Shown here: positions 44,959 to 53,735 of the stretch, piece after piece
Position numbering within the stretch: the stretch's first letter is position 1
Layout: every line of letters begins with the position of its first letter
Origin: an uncultured Christensenella sp.
GTDB lineage: Bacteria; Bacillota; Clostridia; Christensenellales; Borkfalkiaceae
Assembly: GCA_910579705.1 (NCBI GenBank)
Contig: CAJTUI010000001.1
Location: 62,001 to 126,000, forward strand
DNA length: 64,000 nucleotides
Direction: 5' to 3'
Program-made: the position numbers and the translations under genes
The notes under the pieces: generated by a model
Told to the model about the DNA's origin: nothing
Databases searched by the model: none
Seen by the model: only the letters and a program-made list of their open reading frames with translations

Positions 44959-44964
44959 CAGGTG

Positions 44965-44992
44965 ATTATATTTTATAACCAAACGCCGTAAA
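44965..44992 (-). promoter_or_regulatory. promoter of the TM1266-ABC operon
   Basis: Minus strand TTTACG (44992-44987), 16-base spacer, TATAAT (44970-44965). The -35 is weak; the alternative TTGCAA at 44998-44993 lies in the adjoining palindrome. Confidence 0.55.
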
Positions 44993-44993
44993 T

Positions 44994-45007
44994 TGCAAGC
45001 GTTTGCA
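44994..45007. promoter_or_regulatory. LacI/CcpA-type operator palindrome between divergent genes
   Basis: TGCAAGCGTTTGCA, matching 13 of 14 positions of the degenerate cre consensus TGWAARCGYTWNCW (C for W at position 3). It lies against or over the -35 regions of both the small lipoprotein gene (plus) and the TM1266 operon (minus). A closely related palindrome lies in the uvrC promoter. Confidence 0.55.
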
Positions 45008-45032
45008 TAAAGTCTGCGCAAATAAACATACT
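45003..45032 (+). promoter_or_regulatory. putative promoter of the small lipoprotein gene
   Basis: TTGCAT (45003-45008), 18-base spacer, CATACT (45027-45032), with the ATG only 7 bases behind the -10. Moderate match; suggests a leaderless or near-leaderless transcript. Confidence 0.4.
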
Positions 45033-45038
45033 TTGAGT

Positions 45039-45293
45039 ATGAAAAAAGGTATTTTTATTGTTGCGGCAATATTGGCCGCGTGCTCCGCGACTCTTTCGGG
45101 TTGCAGTCAGACCGACGCACCCGACAACGTTAAATGCGTGCCCGAACCTATGAAGGTTGAACGCGAAGACGACTGCGACGACGATGACTGCAAAAAGCCG
45201 CCCGAAATGCCCGACATAGGGTTCAGGGAACCGCGCAGAAAACCCAACCGCCCCGTTCCTCTGCCCGCGAAACCCATTGCGCCGAAAAACTGA
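45039..45293 (+). CDS. small proline- and aspartate-rich lipoprotein
   Basis: 84 residues from ATG 45039 (M-K-K-G-I-F). Signal peptide with lipobox L-S-G-C at 19-22, then an acidic stretch with C-D-D-D-D-C, then a basic proline-rich tail (P-R-R-K-P-N-R-P-V-P-L-P). No known domain; likely membrane-anchored and extracytoplasmic. The frame could begin 12 codons earlier but the signal peptide fixes this start. No clear ribosome binding site. Divergent from the TM1266-ABC operon across a LacI-type palindrome, so possibly co-regulated. Confidence 0.75.
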   Translation: MKKGIFIVAAILAACSATLSGCSQTDAPDNVKCVPEPMKVEREDDCDDDDCKKPPEMPDIGFREPRRKPNRPVPLPAKPIAPKN

Positions 45294-45294
45294 T

Positions 45295-45322
45295 ACAAGT
45301 CCCGCCTGTCGGCGGGACTTGT
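45295..45322. terminator. bidirectional terminator between the lipoprotein and hydratase genes
   Basis: 12-bp perfect stem ACAAGTCCCGCC/GGCGGGACTTGT with loop TGTC, followed on plus by GCGTTTATTTTC. It starts two bases after the lipoprotein stop and ends four bases after the hydratase stop on minus. Confidence 0.85.
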
Positions 45323-45326
45323 GCGT

Positions 45327-47552
45327 TTATTTTCTGTTTTTGTTGTAGTTTATAAGACAGCCAGAAAGTATTATCTTTTTCTCTTCTTCCGTAAGCTCGC
45401 CGATACCCAGCTCAATATCCTTTACCTTGCCGCGCGAAATTTGTTTTGCGGGCAACGACTTTGCGCCGTCCGAAATGAGTTTGCGCACGTTTTCTATATA
45501 GATATAATCGCCCTTTCTGAAATCCAGCTTGTCGCATACAAGCGGCAACATTCCCCAGTTGATAAGGTTTGAGCGGTAACGTTTGGTAGCGTACTCGACC
45601 GCGATATTGGCGACGCCGCCCAGCACGCGCTGGCAGGAGGCCGCCTGCTCCCTAGCCGAACCGTCGCCCGGCTTTTTCGCGGCCACGCAACTGCCGTATA
45701 TCGTGCCGCTTTTGATTTCCACGCCCGCCTCCTTCAATACCTTCGCGGGCAAATCTCCGTTTACGCGGCGCGACTGCTCGTCCGCCATAACGGCTTTCGC
45801 GGCGGTTACGTAATCGGGGTCTTTTCGCGAAAGCGCGTATTCCGCAAGCCTTAGGGGATTGGAACGGTATGACGAAGTTTCGCCCGAAGGTATAAGCTCG
45901 TCCGTGGTAGTTACCGCGTCCTTTATAACGCTTACTACCTTTATAAGAAGATTGTCCGAAAGCGCAATCTGCTCGGGCCAGTCCGCAATGTTCGGCCCGT
46001 ACGCAACTTCCGCGTCATAATCGGGTTTACCCTCGCCGCAATATACCCGATTTTTATATATCTCCGCGTCGAAATAATATTTCTTTATTTTTCTCGTATA
46101 TTCGAACTCGGTCGCGGGCGTGAGCACTCCGCCGTTGGCGGCGGTGGCCGCAATCGAACGCGCGTCCATCAGCGCGACCGCGGCAAGCTGGCCCTCGCTG
46201 GGCTTGGAACCTTCGCGGTTTTCGAAATTGCGGGTCGTGTGCCTTATCGACAGACCGTTGTTGAAAGGCGTGTCGCCCGCGCCGAAACAGGGGCCGCAAA
46301 ACGCCGTCTTTATAATCGCGCCCGCGCTCATAAGCGAGGACACGCTGCCGTTGTCCGCAAGGCATTTGAAAACGGGCTGGCTCTGCGGATATATGCTGAG
46401 TTCGAACTCGCCGTTGCCGCAACTTGCGCCGCGGAGTATCTCCGCAGCCTCCGCTATGTTTTCGTAGCTCCCGCCCGCGCAACCCGCTATTATTCCCTGA
46501 CTTACCGTGACTTTTCCGTCCCTTACCTTGTCGCGCAGACTGAACGACGGATTTTTTAAAAGAGCGTAACCCTGCTTTTCCGTTTCAGCGAGAACGTCTT
46601 CGGCATTGGAAATAAACTCCTTGACGGTATACGCGTTGGACGGGTGAAACGGCAGGGCTATCATAGGCTGAATTTCCGATAAATCTATAACGACCGCGCC
46701 GTCGTAATACGCGGGCTCGGCAGGGTGCAAGGGTTTGAAATACTCCTCCCTGCCGTGCGTTTTATAGAACCGGCGGCAGATATCGTCCGTTTCCCAGATA
46801 CTCGAAAGACAGGCCGTTTCCGTCGTCATAACGTCGATACCGCAACGGAAATCCATAGAAAGGTTTTTGATTCCGGGACCGATAAATTCGAGAATTTTGT
46901 TTTTGACGAAAGCGTTCTTGAAAGTCGCGCCGGCGAGCGCGATTGCTACGTCGTGCGGGCCCACGCCCTTTGGCGGCTTGCCTTTGAGATAGACGGCTAT
47001 AGTTTCGGGACGGGCGACGTCGTAAGTCTGTTTCAAAAGCTGTTTGACAAGCTCAGGCCCGCCCTCGCCCACGGCCATAGTTCCGAGCGCGCCGTAACGC
47101 GTATGGCTGTCGGAGCCGAGTATCATAGACCCGCATTTAACGCCCGTTTCGCGCATATACTGGTGGATTACCGCAAGGTGCGGCGGAACGTAATTCCCGC
47201 CGTAACGCCTTGCCGCGGTCAGGCCGAAAAGATGGTCGTCGCCGTTAATGGTGCCGCCGACCGCACAGAGCGAGTTGTGGCAGTTTGTAAGCGTGTACGG
47301 AAGCGGAAATTCTTTCAGCCCCGAGGCCTTTGCCGTCTGTATAATCCCGACGTAAGTTATGTCGTGCGAAACAAGTCCGTCGAACGTTATTTTAAGATTA
47401 TCCTCGCCCCCGCTGTTATGCGAATTGAGTATGCCGTAGGATATGGTGGACTGTATTGCCTTGCGCTTTTTCGCCTCGACCATAAACGCCACGTTTTCTT
47501 TGACCAGCCTGCCTTCGGAGTAGTACACCCCGCTTCTTATAAGTTTAATCAT
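45327..47552 (-). CDS. aconitase-family hydratase, YbhJ-like
   Basis: 741 residues. The [4Fe-4S] ligands of aconitases are present: Cys in IIAGCAGGSYEN and the pair in AFCGPCFGAGD. N-terminal GSDSHTRYGALGTMAVGEGG is the conserved substrate segment, and the C-terminal swivel domain contains TIYGSCVAAKKPGDGSAREQAA (the GxGSSREH-like motif is altered to G-D-G-S-A-R-E-Q) and RSNLINWGMLP. It resembles the YbhJ/hydratase group rather than AcnA or AcnB; substrate unknown. Monocistronic with its own promoter. GGAAC-type site before the ATG (AAAGGA). Confidence 0.88.
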   Translation of the reverse strand: MIKLIRSGVYYSEGRLVKENVAFMVEAKKRKAIQSTISYGILNSHNSGGEDNLKITFDGLVSHDITYVGIIQTAKASGLKEFPLPYTLTNCHNSLCAVGGTINGDDHLFGLTAARRYGGNYVPPHLAVIHQYMRETGVKCGSMILGSDSHTRYGALGTMAVGEGGPELVKQLLKQTYDVARPETIAVYLKGKPPKGVGPHDVAIALAGATFKNAFVKNKILEFIGPGIKNLSMDFRCGIDVMTTETACLSSIWETDDICRRFYKTHGREEYFKPLHPAEPAYYDGAVVIDLSEIQPMIALPFHPSNAYTVKEFISNAEDVLAETEKQGYALLKNPSFSLRDKVRDGKVTVSQGIIAGCAGGSYENIAEAAEILRGASCGNGEFELSIYPQSQPVFKCLADNGSVSSLMSAGAIIKTAFCGPCFGAGDTPFNNGLSIRHTTRNFENREGSKPSEGQLAAVALMDARSIAATAANGGVLTPATEFEYTRKIKKYYFDAEIYKNRVYCGEGKPDYDAEVAYGPNIADWPEQIALSDNLLIKVVSVIKDAVTTTDELIPSGETSSYRSNPLRLAEYALSRKDPDYVTAAKAVMADEQSRRVNGDLPAKVLKEAGVEIKSGTIYGSCVAAKKPGDGSAREQAASCQRVLGGVANIAVEYATKRYRSNLINWGMLPLVCDKLDFRKGDYIYIENVRKLISDGAKSLPAKQISRGKVKDIELGIGELTEEEKKIILSGCLINYNKNRK

Positions 47553-47581
47553 TTTATGTTCCTTTGATATAGTTATATACT

Positions 47582-47610
47582 ATTGTAAACCATAAACGCG
47601 TTTTTTTCAA
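47582..47610 (-). promoter_or_regulatory. promoter of the hydratase gene
   Basis: Minus strand TTGAAA (47610-47605), 17-base spacer, TACAAT (47587-47582), 30 bases before the ATG. Back to back with the PH-domain promoter at 47622. Confidence 0.75.
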
Positions 47611-47621
47611 TTATTTTTTTG

Positions 47622-47650
47622 TTGCTTTTTGCGGCGCGGACAAGTATAAT
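47622..47650 (+). promoter_or_regulatory. promoter giving a probably leaderless transcript (PH-domain gene and leuS)
   Basis: TTGCTT (47622-47627), 17-base spacer, TATAAT (47645-47650). The ATG begins at 47658, seven bases after the -10, where transcription should start. No ribosome binding site exists in the TGTTTTT between. Confidence 0.7.
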
Positions 47651-47657
47651 TGTTTTT

Positions 47658-48155
47658 ATGAAAGTTTTCAAATACAAGTTTTCCAAACTTACCACGGGAT
47701 TTATCTATGCGGGGCTTGCGCTCTGCGTCGCGGGGCTTGCAATTAATATCTATTCGCTGGTCACTTCCGACATTATGTCCGCCCAGAACCCAGTATATCC
47801 CATTATTCAGCACGCGCTGTTTTTTCTGATACCTATAATTTTGCTTGTAATTTTAATAAGCCTTCTGGTGTCGTCCTATTACTCGATTGACGAAAAGACG
47901 CTTAAAACGAGTTTCGGAATAATCAAGAGCAAGTACGACATAACCGAGATAGAAACAATCATACTCGACAGGACGACCGACAAACTTTCCGTGTTTTTCA
48001 AAAGCGGAACTTTTATGGTTATAGTCGTCAACAACGAATGGTATGACGATTTTATCGACGCTTTGTGCAAGGCCAACTCCGAAATAGAGTTCTCGATAAA
48101 GTCCAAGGAACACGACGACAAAGACGACAACGAAAAGGATAATAAAAGGAAATAA
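47658..48155 (+). CDS. PH-domain-like membrane protein
   Basis: 165 residues from ATG 47658 (M-K-V-F-K-Y-K-F-S-K). Two membrane segments (about 13-35 and 56-78) followed by a bacterial PH-like beta domain (YYSIDEKTLKTSFGIIKSKYDITEIETI) and a very charged D/K/N-rich C-terminal tail. Function unknown. The gene stop is two bases before the leuS ATG, so they form one transcript. The ATG seems to be used without a leader. Confidence 0.72.
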   Translation: MKVFKYKFSKLTTGFIYAGLALCVAGLAINIYSLVTSDIMSAQNPVYPIIQHALFFLIPIILLVILISLLVSSYYSIDEKTLKTSFGIIKSKYDITEIETIILDRTTDKLSVFFKSGTFMVIVVNNEWYDDFIDALCKANSEIEFSIKSKEHDDKDDNEKDNKRK

Positions 48156-48157
48156 AA

Positions 48158-50566
48158 ATGGCATACACCGATTTTTCAAGGATTGAAAAGAAATGGATTG
48201 AATACTGGGACAAGCACAAGACGTTCCACACCGATTTATATGATTTTTCCAAGCCCAAATACTACGTGCTGGATATGTTTCCCTACCCCTCGGGCGCGGG
48301 CCTGCACGTCGGTCATCCCGAAGGCTACACCGCGACGGACGTTCTTTCAAGAATGAAAAGAATGCAGGGCTACAACGTTCTCCACCCTATCGGGTTCGAC
48401 AGTTTCGGCCTGCCCGCGGAGCAGTACGCCATTAAAACGGGCCACAACCCCGAGGGCTTTACGCAGGACAATATAAGAACGTTTACCGAGCAATTGAAGA
48501 TGCTCGGTCTGTCCTACGACTGGGACCAGACCGTTTCCACCTGCGACCCCTCCTACTTCAAGTGGACGCAATGGATATTCAAACAGCTGTATAACGAAGG
48601 GCTTGCAAGATATGTCGAAACGCCCGTAAACTGGTGCGAGGAACTGGGAACAGTGCTTGCCAACGACGAGATTGTGGACGGCAAGAGCGAACGCGGCGGT
48701 TACCCCGTAATCCGCAAGAATATGAAACAGTGGGTTATTGACATTAACAAGTACGCCGAAAGGCTTTTGCAGGGGCTTGACGAGCTTGACTGGCCGGAGG
48801 CCTCCAAGACCGCGCAGCGCAACTGGATAGGAAAATCCGAGGGCGCAAACGTTATATTTAAGGTTGACGATACCGACAAGAGCTTTACAGTGTTTACAAC
48901 GCGCTGCGACACGTTGTTCGGCGTTACCTACTGCGTGCTCGCGCCCGAGCACCCGCTCGTCGACGAGATTACCGCGGCAGACAGGAAAAGCGCGGTCGAC
49001 GCATATAAGAAAGTTTGCGCTGGTAAATCGGATTTGGAGCGCACGGACTTAAACAAGGACAAGACGGGCGAGTTTACGGGCGCGTATGCAATCAACCCCG
49101 TGAACGGGAATAAGATACCCGTGTATATCTCCGACTACGTATTGACTTCTTACGGAACGGGCGCGATAATGGCCGTTCCCGCGCACGATACGCGCGACTA
49201 TGAATTTGCGAAGAAATTCGGCATACCCGTCGTTCAGGTGCTGGAAGGCGGCAACGTTGCCGAAGAGGCGTTCACGGGCGACGGAGTTCATATAAATTCG
49301 GGTTTCCTTGACGGACTTAACAAGGCGGACGCGATTTCCGCAATGTTGAAATGGCTTAAAGAAAACGGTTGCGGTAAAAAGACGGTTACCTATAAACTGC
49401 GCGAGTGGATTTTTGCGCGGCAGAGATACTGGGGCGAGCCGCTGCCCGTTATCCATATGGAGAACGGCGAAACGGTGCTGCTGGAAGATAGCGAACTCCC
49501 TCTCACCCTGCCCGAAATGACGGACTATAAGGCGCACAACGGCGCGGCGCCGCTTGAAAACGCGAAAGACTGGGTAAACGTTGAGATAGACGGCGTGAAA
49601 GGTAAGCGCGAAACTACTACTATGCCCGGGTCGGCGGCCTCCTCCTGGTATTTTTTGAGATACTGCGACCCGCACAACGACAAGGCGTTCGCCGATTATG
49701 AGCTTTTGAAACACTGGATGCCCGTTGACTTCTACGTAGGCGGAAAAGAGCATCTCGTAGGACACCTGCTCTACTCGCGTTTCTGGAATAATTTCCTGTT
49801 CGACAAAGGGCTTGTGCCCTGCAAGGAGCCGTTCAAGAAACTTTTCCATCAGGGAATGATACTGGGCGAGGACGGAAACAAAATGTCCAAGAGTCTCGGG
49901 AACGTAATCAATCCCAACGACATTGTGGCAGAGTACGGCGCGGACGTTCTGAGAATGTACGAAATGTTTATGGGGCCCGTGGCAGATACCAAGCCCTGGA
50001 ACACCGCCAACATCGAGGGCATAAAGAAGTTTATCGACAGGATTTACAGGCTGTACTGCGAATCGGACGTTATTACTCCCGACGCGAACCCCGCGCTCGA
50101 TAAAATCTATAACCGGACCGTAAAGAAAGTCGGGGAAGATTACGAGGCGATGAAAATTAACACCGCGATTTCGCAGATGATGATTTTCGTCAACGCAGTC
50201 TATAAGGAGATAAGCGAAGGGAAAAATTTCCCCGCCGAATACGCCGAGGGGCTTATCAAACTGCTCAACCCCCTTATCCCTTTCCTTACCGAGGAGATTT
50301 GGAGCACCGTGCTCGGACACGACGGAACTATGGCATACGAGAGCTGGCCCGCATACGACCCCGCGAAGTGCGGCGAGGATACGTTCGAATACGCCGTCCA
50401 GATTAACAGCAAGATAAAGGCGAAAGTAACCGTTCCCGCAGATATGCCCGCAAAGGAAATCGAAGAGATTGTCAAGGCGAACGAGGTTGTCGCCCCGCTT
50501 ATCGAAGGAAAACAAATCAAGAAGTTTATCCTTGTTCCCAAGAGATTGATTAATATTATAATATAA
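48158..50566 (+). CDS. leuS: leucyl-tRNA synthetase
   Basis: 802 residues. HIGH-type motif in PYPSGAGLHVGHPEG (about 44-58), CP1 editing domain with the TTRCDTLFG threonine-rich loop and GTGAIMAVPAHDTRDYEFA, KMSKS in NKMSKSLGNVI, anticodon-binding and C-terminal domains. Charges tRNA-Leu in the cytoplasm. The ribosome binding site AAAGGA lies inside the end of the preceding gene. No T-box leader is seen, which is notable because many Firmicutes leuS genes have one. Confidence 0.98.
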   Translation: MAYTDFSRIEKKWIEYWDKHKTFHTDLYDFSKPKYYVLDMFPYPSGAGLHVGHPEGYTATDVLSRMKRMQGYNVLHPIGFDSFGLPAEQYAIKTGHNPEGFTQDNIRTFTEQLKMLGLSYDWDQTVSTCDPSYFKWTQWIFKQLYNEGLARYVETPVNWCEELGTVLANDEIVDGKSERGGYPVIRKNMKQWVIDINKYAERLLQGLDELDWPEASKTAQRNWIGKSEGANVIFKVDDTDKSFTVFTTRCDTLFGVTYCVLAPEHPLVDEITAADRKSAVDAYKKVCAGKSDLERTDLNKDKTGEFTGAYAINPVNGNKIPVYISDYVLTSYGTGAIMAVPAHDTRDYEFAKKFGIPVVQVLEGGNVAEEAFTGDGVHINSGFLDGLNKADAISAMLKWLKENGCGKKTVTYKLREWIFARQRYWGEPLPVIHMENGETVLLEDSELPLTLPEMTDYKAHNGAAPLENAKDWVNVEIDGVKGKRETTTMPGSAASSWYFLRYCDPHNDKAFADYELLKHWMPVDFYVGGKEHLVGHLLYSRFWNNFLFDKGLVPCKEPFKKLFHQGMILGEDGNKMSKSLGNVINPNDIVAEYGADVLRMYEMFMGPVADTKPWNTANIEGIKKFIDRIYRLYCESDVITPDANPALDKIYNRTVKKVGEDYEAMKINTAISQMMIFVNAVYKEISEGKNFPAEYAEGLIKLLNPLIPFLTEEIWSTVLGHDGTMAYESWPAYDPAKCGEDTFEYAVQINSKIKAKVTVPADMPAKEIEEIVKANEVVAPLIEGKQIKKFILVPKRLINIII

Positions 50567-50571
50567 AGACA

Positions 50572-50606
50572 AAAACGCTCCCGAACCGTTCGTTCGGGAG
50601 CGTTTT
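50572..50606. terminator. bidirectional terminator after leuS and acpP
   Basis: 15-bp perfect stem AAAACGCTCCCGAAC/GTTCGGGAGCGTTTT with a 5-base loop, five bases after the leuS stop and 11 after the acpP stop on minus. Confidence 0.92.
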
Positions 50607-50617
50607 GAAATTATTAA

Positions 50618-50839
50618 TTAAAGGATTTCCAAAAGATTAACGACGTCGCCGACCGTTTTCAACTCGGTGACTTTTTCTTCGGGAATGGTTTTTCCGGTAT
50701 TATCTTCAAGCGTCATCAAAAGCTCCACAACGTCGAGCGAGTCGGCGCCTAGGTCCTTTATAATTTCGCTTTCCGGCTTGATTTTATCCCGCGATATGTT
50801 CAGCTGTTCGGAAAGAGTTTTAACTACTTCTTCAAACAT
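50618..50839 (-). CDS. acpP: acyl carrier protein
   Basis: 73 residues. The phosphopantetheine attachment motif GADSLDVVEL puts the prosthetic group on S34. Carries acyl chains in fatty acid synthesis. It is alone here, away from fab genes, with its own promoter (TTGACA) and GGAGGGAT ribosome binding site, so it may be the house-keeping ACP or a specialised copy. Confidence 0.95.
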   Translation of the reverse strand: MFEEVVKTLSEQLNISRDKIKPESEIIKDLGADSLDVVELLMTLEDNTGKTIPEEKVTELKTVGDVVNLLEIL

Positions 50840-50870
50840 TTTATCCCTCCGCTTTTTTCTTAGTGCTATG

Positions 50871-50900
50871 ATTTTACAATAAGTTTTTGTTTGTTGTCAA
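50871..50900 (-). promoter_or_regulatory. promoter of acpP
   Basis: Minus strand TTGACA (50900-50895), 18-base spacer, TAAAAT (50876-50871), directly after the tex stop. Confidence 0.75.
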
Positions 50901-50901
50901 G

Positions 50902-53064
50902 TCAATTAGCCTGTTTTTTTGCCTGCTTTAACGACAAGCCTATGCGCTGTTTGCCTTTATCGAGGCTTATTATAACCGCTTTGACCTGCTGTCCGACTTT
51001 AAGAACGTCGGACGGGTGACGGATATATTTATCGGTTATTTCCGAAATGTGCACAAGCCCGTCCTGATGCACGCCTATATCTACGAACGCGCCGAAGTCG
51101 ATTACGTTTCTGACCACGCCGTCCACTTCCATTCCGACGGCCAAGTCCTCTATGCCCATTATGTCTTTTCTGAGCTGTCTTGCGGGCAGGCTGTCCCTTA
51201 TGTCCCTGCCGGGCTTTACAAGCTCCGCGATAATATCGTTCATTGTGGCTTTGTCAAGCTCGCAATACTCGGCTGCCTTGTCCTCGCCGAACTCTTTGAC
51301 CTTTGCCGGCAACTGCGCAAGCCTGCGCGCGCGCACGTCCTCGTCGCTGTAACCGAAAAGCGACAAAAGTTTTTCTGCTTTCTTATAGGACTCGGGGTGA
51401 ACGGCCGTGTTGTCCATTATGTTCTTCCCGTCGGGTATCCTCAAAAAGCCCGCGCACTGCTCGTACGCCTTAGCTCCCAGTTTTGAAACCTTTAAAAGCT
51501 GAGGGCGCGAAGTGAACTTACCGTTTTCTTCACGGTAGGAAACGATATTCTTCGCTATACCCGCGTTAAGCCCCGCAACGTACTTCAAAAGCGAAACGCT
51601 TGCCGTGTTCAAATCCACGCCGACGCTGTTTACGCAGTCTTCGAGAACGCCGCCGAGAACGCCGTCCAACCGCTTTTTATCCATATCGTGCTGATACTGG
51701 CCTACGCCTATTGACTTGGGGTCGATTTTGATAAGCTCCGAAAGCGGGTCCTGCAATCTTCTCGCAATCGAAATCGCGGAACGCAGCGTCAGGTCGTAAT
51801 CGGGGAACTCTTCGACTGCGAGCGGGCTTGCGGAATATACGCTGGCCCCCGCCTCGTTTACTACCGCATAAGTTACGTTGCGGTCGATTTCCTTTAACAG
51901 GTCGGCAACGAAAATTTCCGTTTCTTTGCTCGCCGTGCCGTTGCCGATTGAAATTACGTCCACGTTATGTTTTTCTATGAGATATTTAACTATTCTCTTC
52001 GCGCCCTCGATGTCGTTCTTGGGCGGAACGGGATAGATAACCGAAGTATCCAGAACCTTGCCCGTTTCGTCCACGACCGCGACCTTGCAACCAGTACGGT
52101 AGCCGGGGTCAAGACCGAGGGTGACTTTACCCTTAACGGGGGGCTGTAACAGAAGGGGGCGCAAATTGACCTCAAACATCTTTATAGCCTGCTCGCCCGC
52201 CCTGTCGGTAAGGATAGCCCTGACTTCGCGCTGTATCGACGGCTCGATTAATCTGTCGTAGCCGTCCGCCGCCGCCTCTTCTATAAGCTTGGCGCAGACC
52301 GTTTCGCGCTTGTCCTTTACGTATTTGGAAACGCAAACGCGCTTTGCAATATCGGGCTCGAAGAATATTTTCGCTTTGAGGCAATCTTCCTTTTCGCCCC
52401 TGTTAATGGCGAGTATTCTGTGGTTTTTGATTTCGGGAACGAACTCCGAATAGTCCGCGTACATAGCGTACGTGCCCCTTTCGTCGTCCTTGACGAGTTT
52501 AACCTGCATTTCGCCGTGCTTTTCGAGCAAGCCGCGGAGCTTTTTACGCAGCTCCGCATTGTCCGAAACGACTTCCGCGATAACGTCTTTCGCGCCCGCT
52601 ATCGCCTCGTTCACGTCCTTTACTCCCTTTTCTTCGTCTATGTATTTCTCCGCTTCCTTGTAGGGGTCGCCCTGTTGCGCGAGTATGAACTCCGCAAGCG
52701 GTTTGAGACCTTTTTCGATTGCGACGGAAGCGCGCGTCTTCTTTTTCTGTTTGAACGGACGGTAAACGTCTTCTATTTCGGTCATTGTCTGCGCGGCGTC
52801 GATGGCGGACTGAATTTCTTCCGTCATTTTCTCCTGCTCGGTTATGGCCTTAGCCACTTCCTCTTTGCGCTTTTCCAGATTTTTTAGATACTCGTATCTG
52901 TCGTTTAAGTTTCTTAAAACCTGATCGTCTATTGCGCCGGTCATTTCCTTGCGGTAACGCGCAATAAACGGAATGGTGTTGCCTTCTTCCAAAAGGCTTA
53001 AAACGTTTTTTACGTGGTCGGGTCTGAGGTTGAATTCCTCCGTCAGTTTTGCTGAAATGTCCAT
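50902..53064 (-). CDS. tex: RNA-binding transcription accessory protein Tex
   Basis: 720 residues. Order: N-terminal helical domain, YqgF/RNase H-like domain with TLGLDPGYRTGCKVAVVDE (about 317), helix-hairpin-helix (LLKYVAGLNAGIAKNIVSYR) and a C-terminal S1 domain (VGMEVDGVVRNVIDFGAFVDIGVHQDGLVHIS). Binds nucleic acids; linked to transcription and RNA quality control. Two bases after alkD. Confidence 0.97.
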   Translation of the reverse strand: MDISAKLTEEFNLRPDHVKNVLSLLEEGNTIPFIARYRKEMTGAIDDQVLRNLNDRYEYLKNLEKRKEEVAKAITEQEKMTEEIQSAIDAAQTMTEIEDVYRPFKQKKKTRASVAIEKGLKPLAEFILAQQGDPYKEAEKYIDEEKGVKDVNEAIAGAKDVIAEVVSDNAELRKKLRGLLEKHGEMQVKLVKDDERGTYAMYADYSEFVPEIKNHRILAINRGEKEDCLKAKIFFEPDIAKRVCVSKYVKDKRETVCAKLIEEAAADGYDRLIEPSIQREVRAILTDRAGEQAIKMFEVNLRPLLLQPPVKGKVTLGLDPGYRTGCKVAVVDETGKVLDTSVIYPVPPKNDIEGAKRIVKYLIEKHNVDVISIGNGTASKETEIFVADLLKEIDRNVTYAVVNEAGASVYSASPLAVEEFPDYDLTLRSAISIARRLQDPLSELIKIDPKSIGVGQYQHDMDKKRLDGVLGGVLEDCVNSVGVDLNTASVSLLKYVAGLNAGIAKNIVSYREENGKFTSRPQLLKVSKLGAKAYEQCAGFLRIPDGKNIMDNTAVHPESYKKAEKLLSLFGYSDEDVRARRLAQLPAKVKEFGEDKAAEYCELDKATMNDIIAELVKPGRDIRDSLPARQLRKDIMGIEDLAVGMEVDGVVRNVIDFGAFVDIGVHQDGLVHISEITDKYIRHPSDVLKVGQQVKAVIISLDKGKQRIGLSLKQAKKQAN

Positions 53065-53066
53065 TG

Positions 53067-53735
53067 TTATCTTTTAATTCCCTTTAAATAGTTTTTTCTG
53101 TCGCCCGAAAGCCTGAAACTTTCGCACGCTTTTTGAATTGCCTTGTTGTGAGTTTTTCTGTCCAGCGAGTGCTCCGAAAGGAACCCCACCGCCGATTCGT
53201 AATGCTTTACAAGCATTTCCGCGATAAGCCAGGCCGCCGCCATATGCACATAATACAGGCTTGTGTCACAGCGCTCGACAATCGCGTAAATAGTTTCCGC
53301 ATACTTTTCCTCTACGTAGTAGTGCAACAGCGAAACAAGCGCGAAACGCTGGAAGTATTCGCCCTCCGCCGCGGCGTATTTGCGGATATACGGTAAAAAG
53401 TCGTCTTTGTGCTCCGTTATGCATTTTGCGGAAACGCAGTCGCAAGTGGCCCAGTTGTCCAGAAGCGAAACGCAATAATCTATGTACTTAATGAAATTTT
53501 CATAGCCGAGCATAGAAACCGCGGTCAGCTTTATAAACGTTACTTCGTAATACTCGTCGGGGAACGCCAGCAACGTTTCCTCGTCGCCCTTAAACAGCTT
53601 TGCAATCTTTCTGAGTTCTGGTATGCGCACGCCGATCAGTTTTATGTTTTCGTTTTTCAAAAGCCTGCCGTGAAATTCGGCGTACTTGCCGTCGGCCTTT
53701 TCTTTAAGCTTTGTCAAAAGCTCTTCGTAAAGCAT
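53067..53735 (-). CDS. AlkD-type DNA alkylation repair glycosylase
   Basis: 222 residues of ALK/HEAT-like helices. The active-site segment LLDNWATCDC (Trp and Asp) near 90-100 matches AlkD, which excises bulky or positively charged N3/N7-alkylpurines without base flipping. Its first 32 bases overlap the end of the glycosylase gene upstream, in a different frame. Confidence 0.92.
   Translation of the reverse strand: MLYEELLTKLKEKADGKYAEFHGRLLKNENIKLIGVRIPELRKIAKLFKGDEETLLAFPDEYYEVTFIKLTAVSMLGYENFIKYIDYCVSLLDNWATCDCVSAKCITEHKDDFLPYIRKYAAAEGEYFQRFALVSLLHYYVEEKYAETIYAIVERCDTSLYYVHMAAAWLIAEMLVKHYESAVGFLSEHSLDRKTHNKAIQKACESFRLSGDRKNYLKGIKR

Noticed and set aside
44857..44960. TPP riboswitch upstream of the TM1266-ABC operon
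   Set aside because: A GGGCTGA segment is present but the paired second half and the conserved ACC-type segment are missing.
49049..50572. A 507-codon open frame on minus opposite leuS
   Set aside because: Antisense shadow of leuS; no ribosome binding site or recognisable motif.
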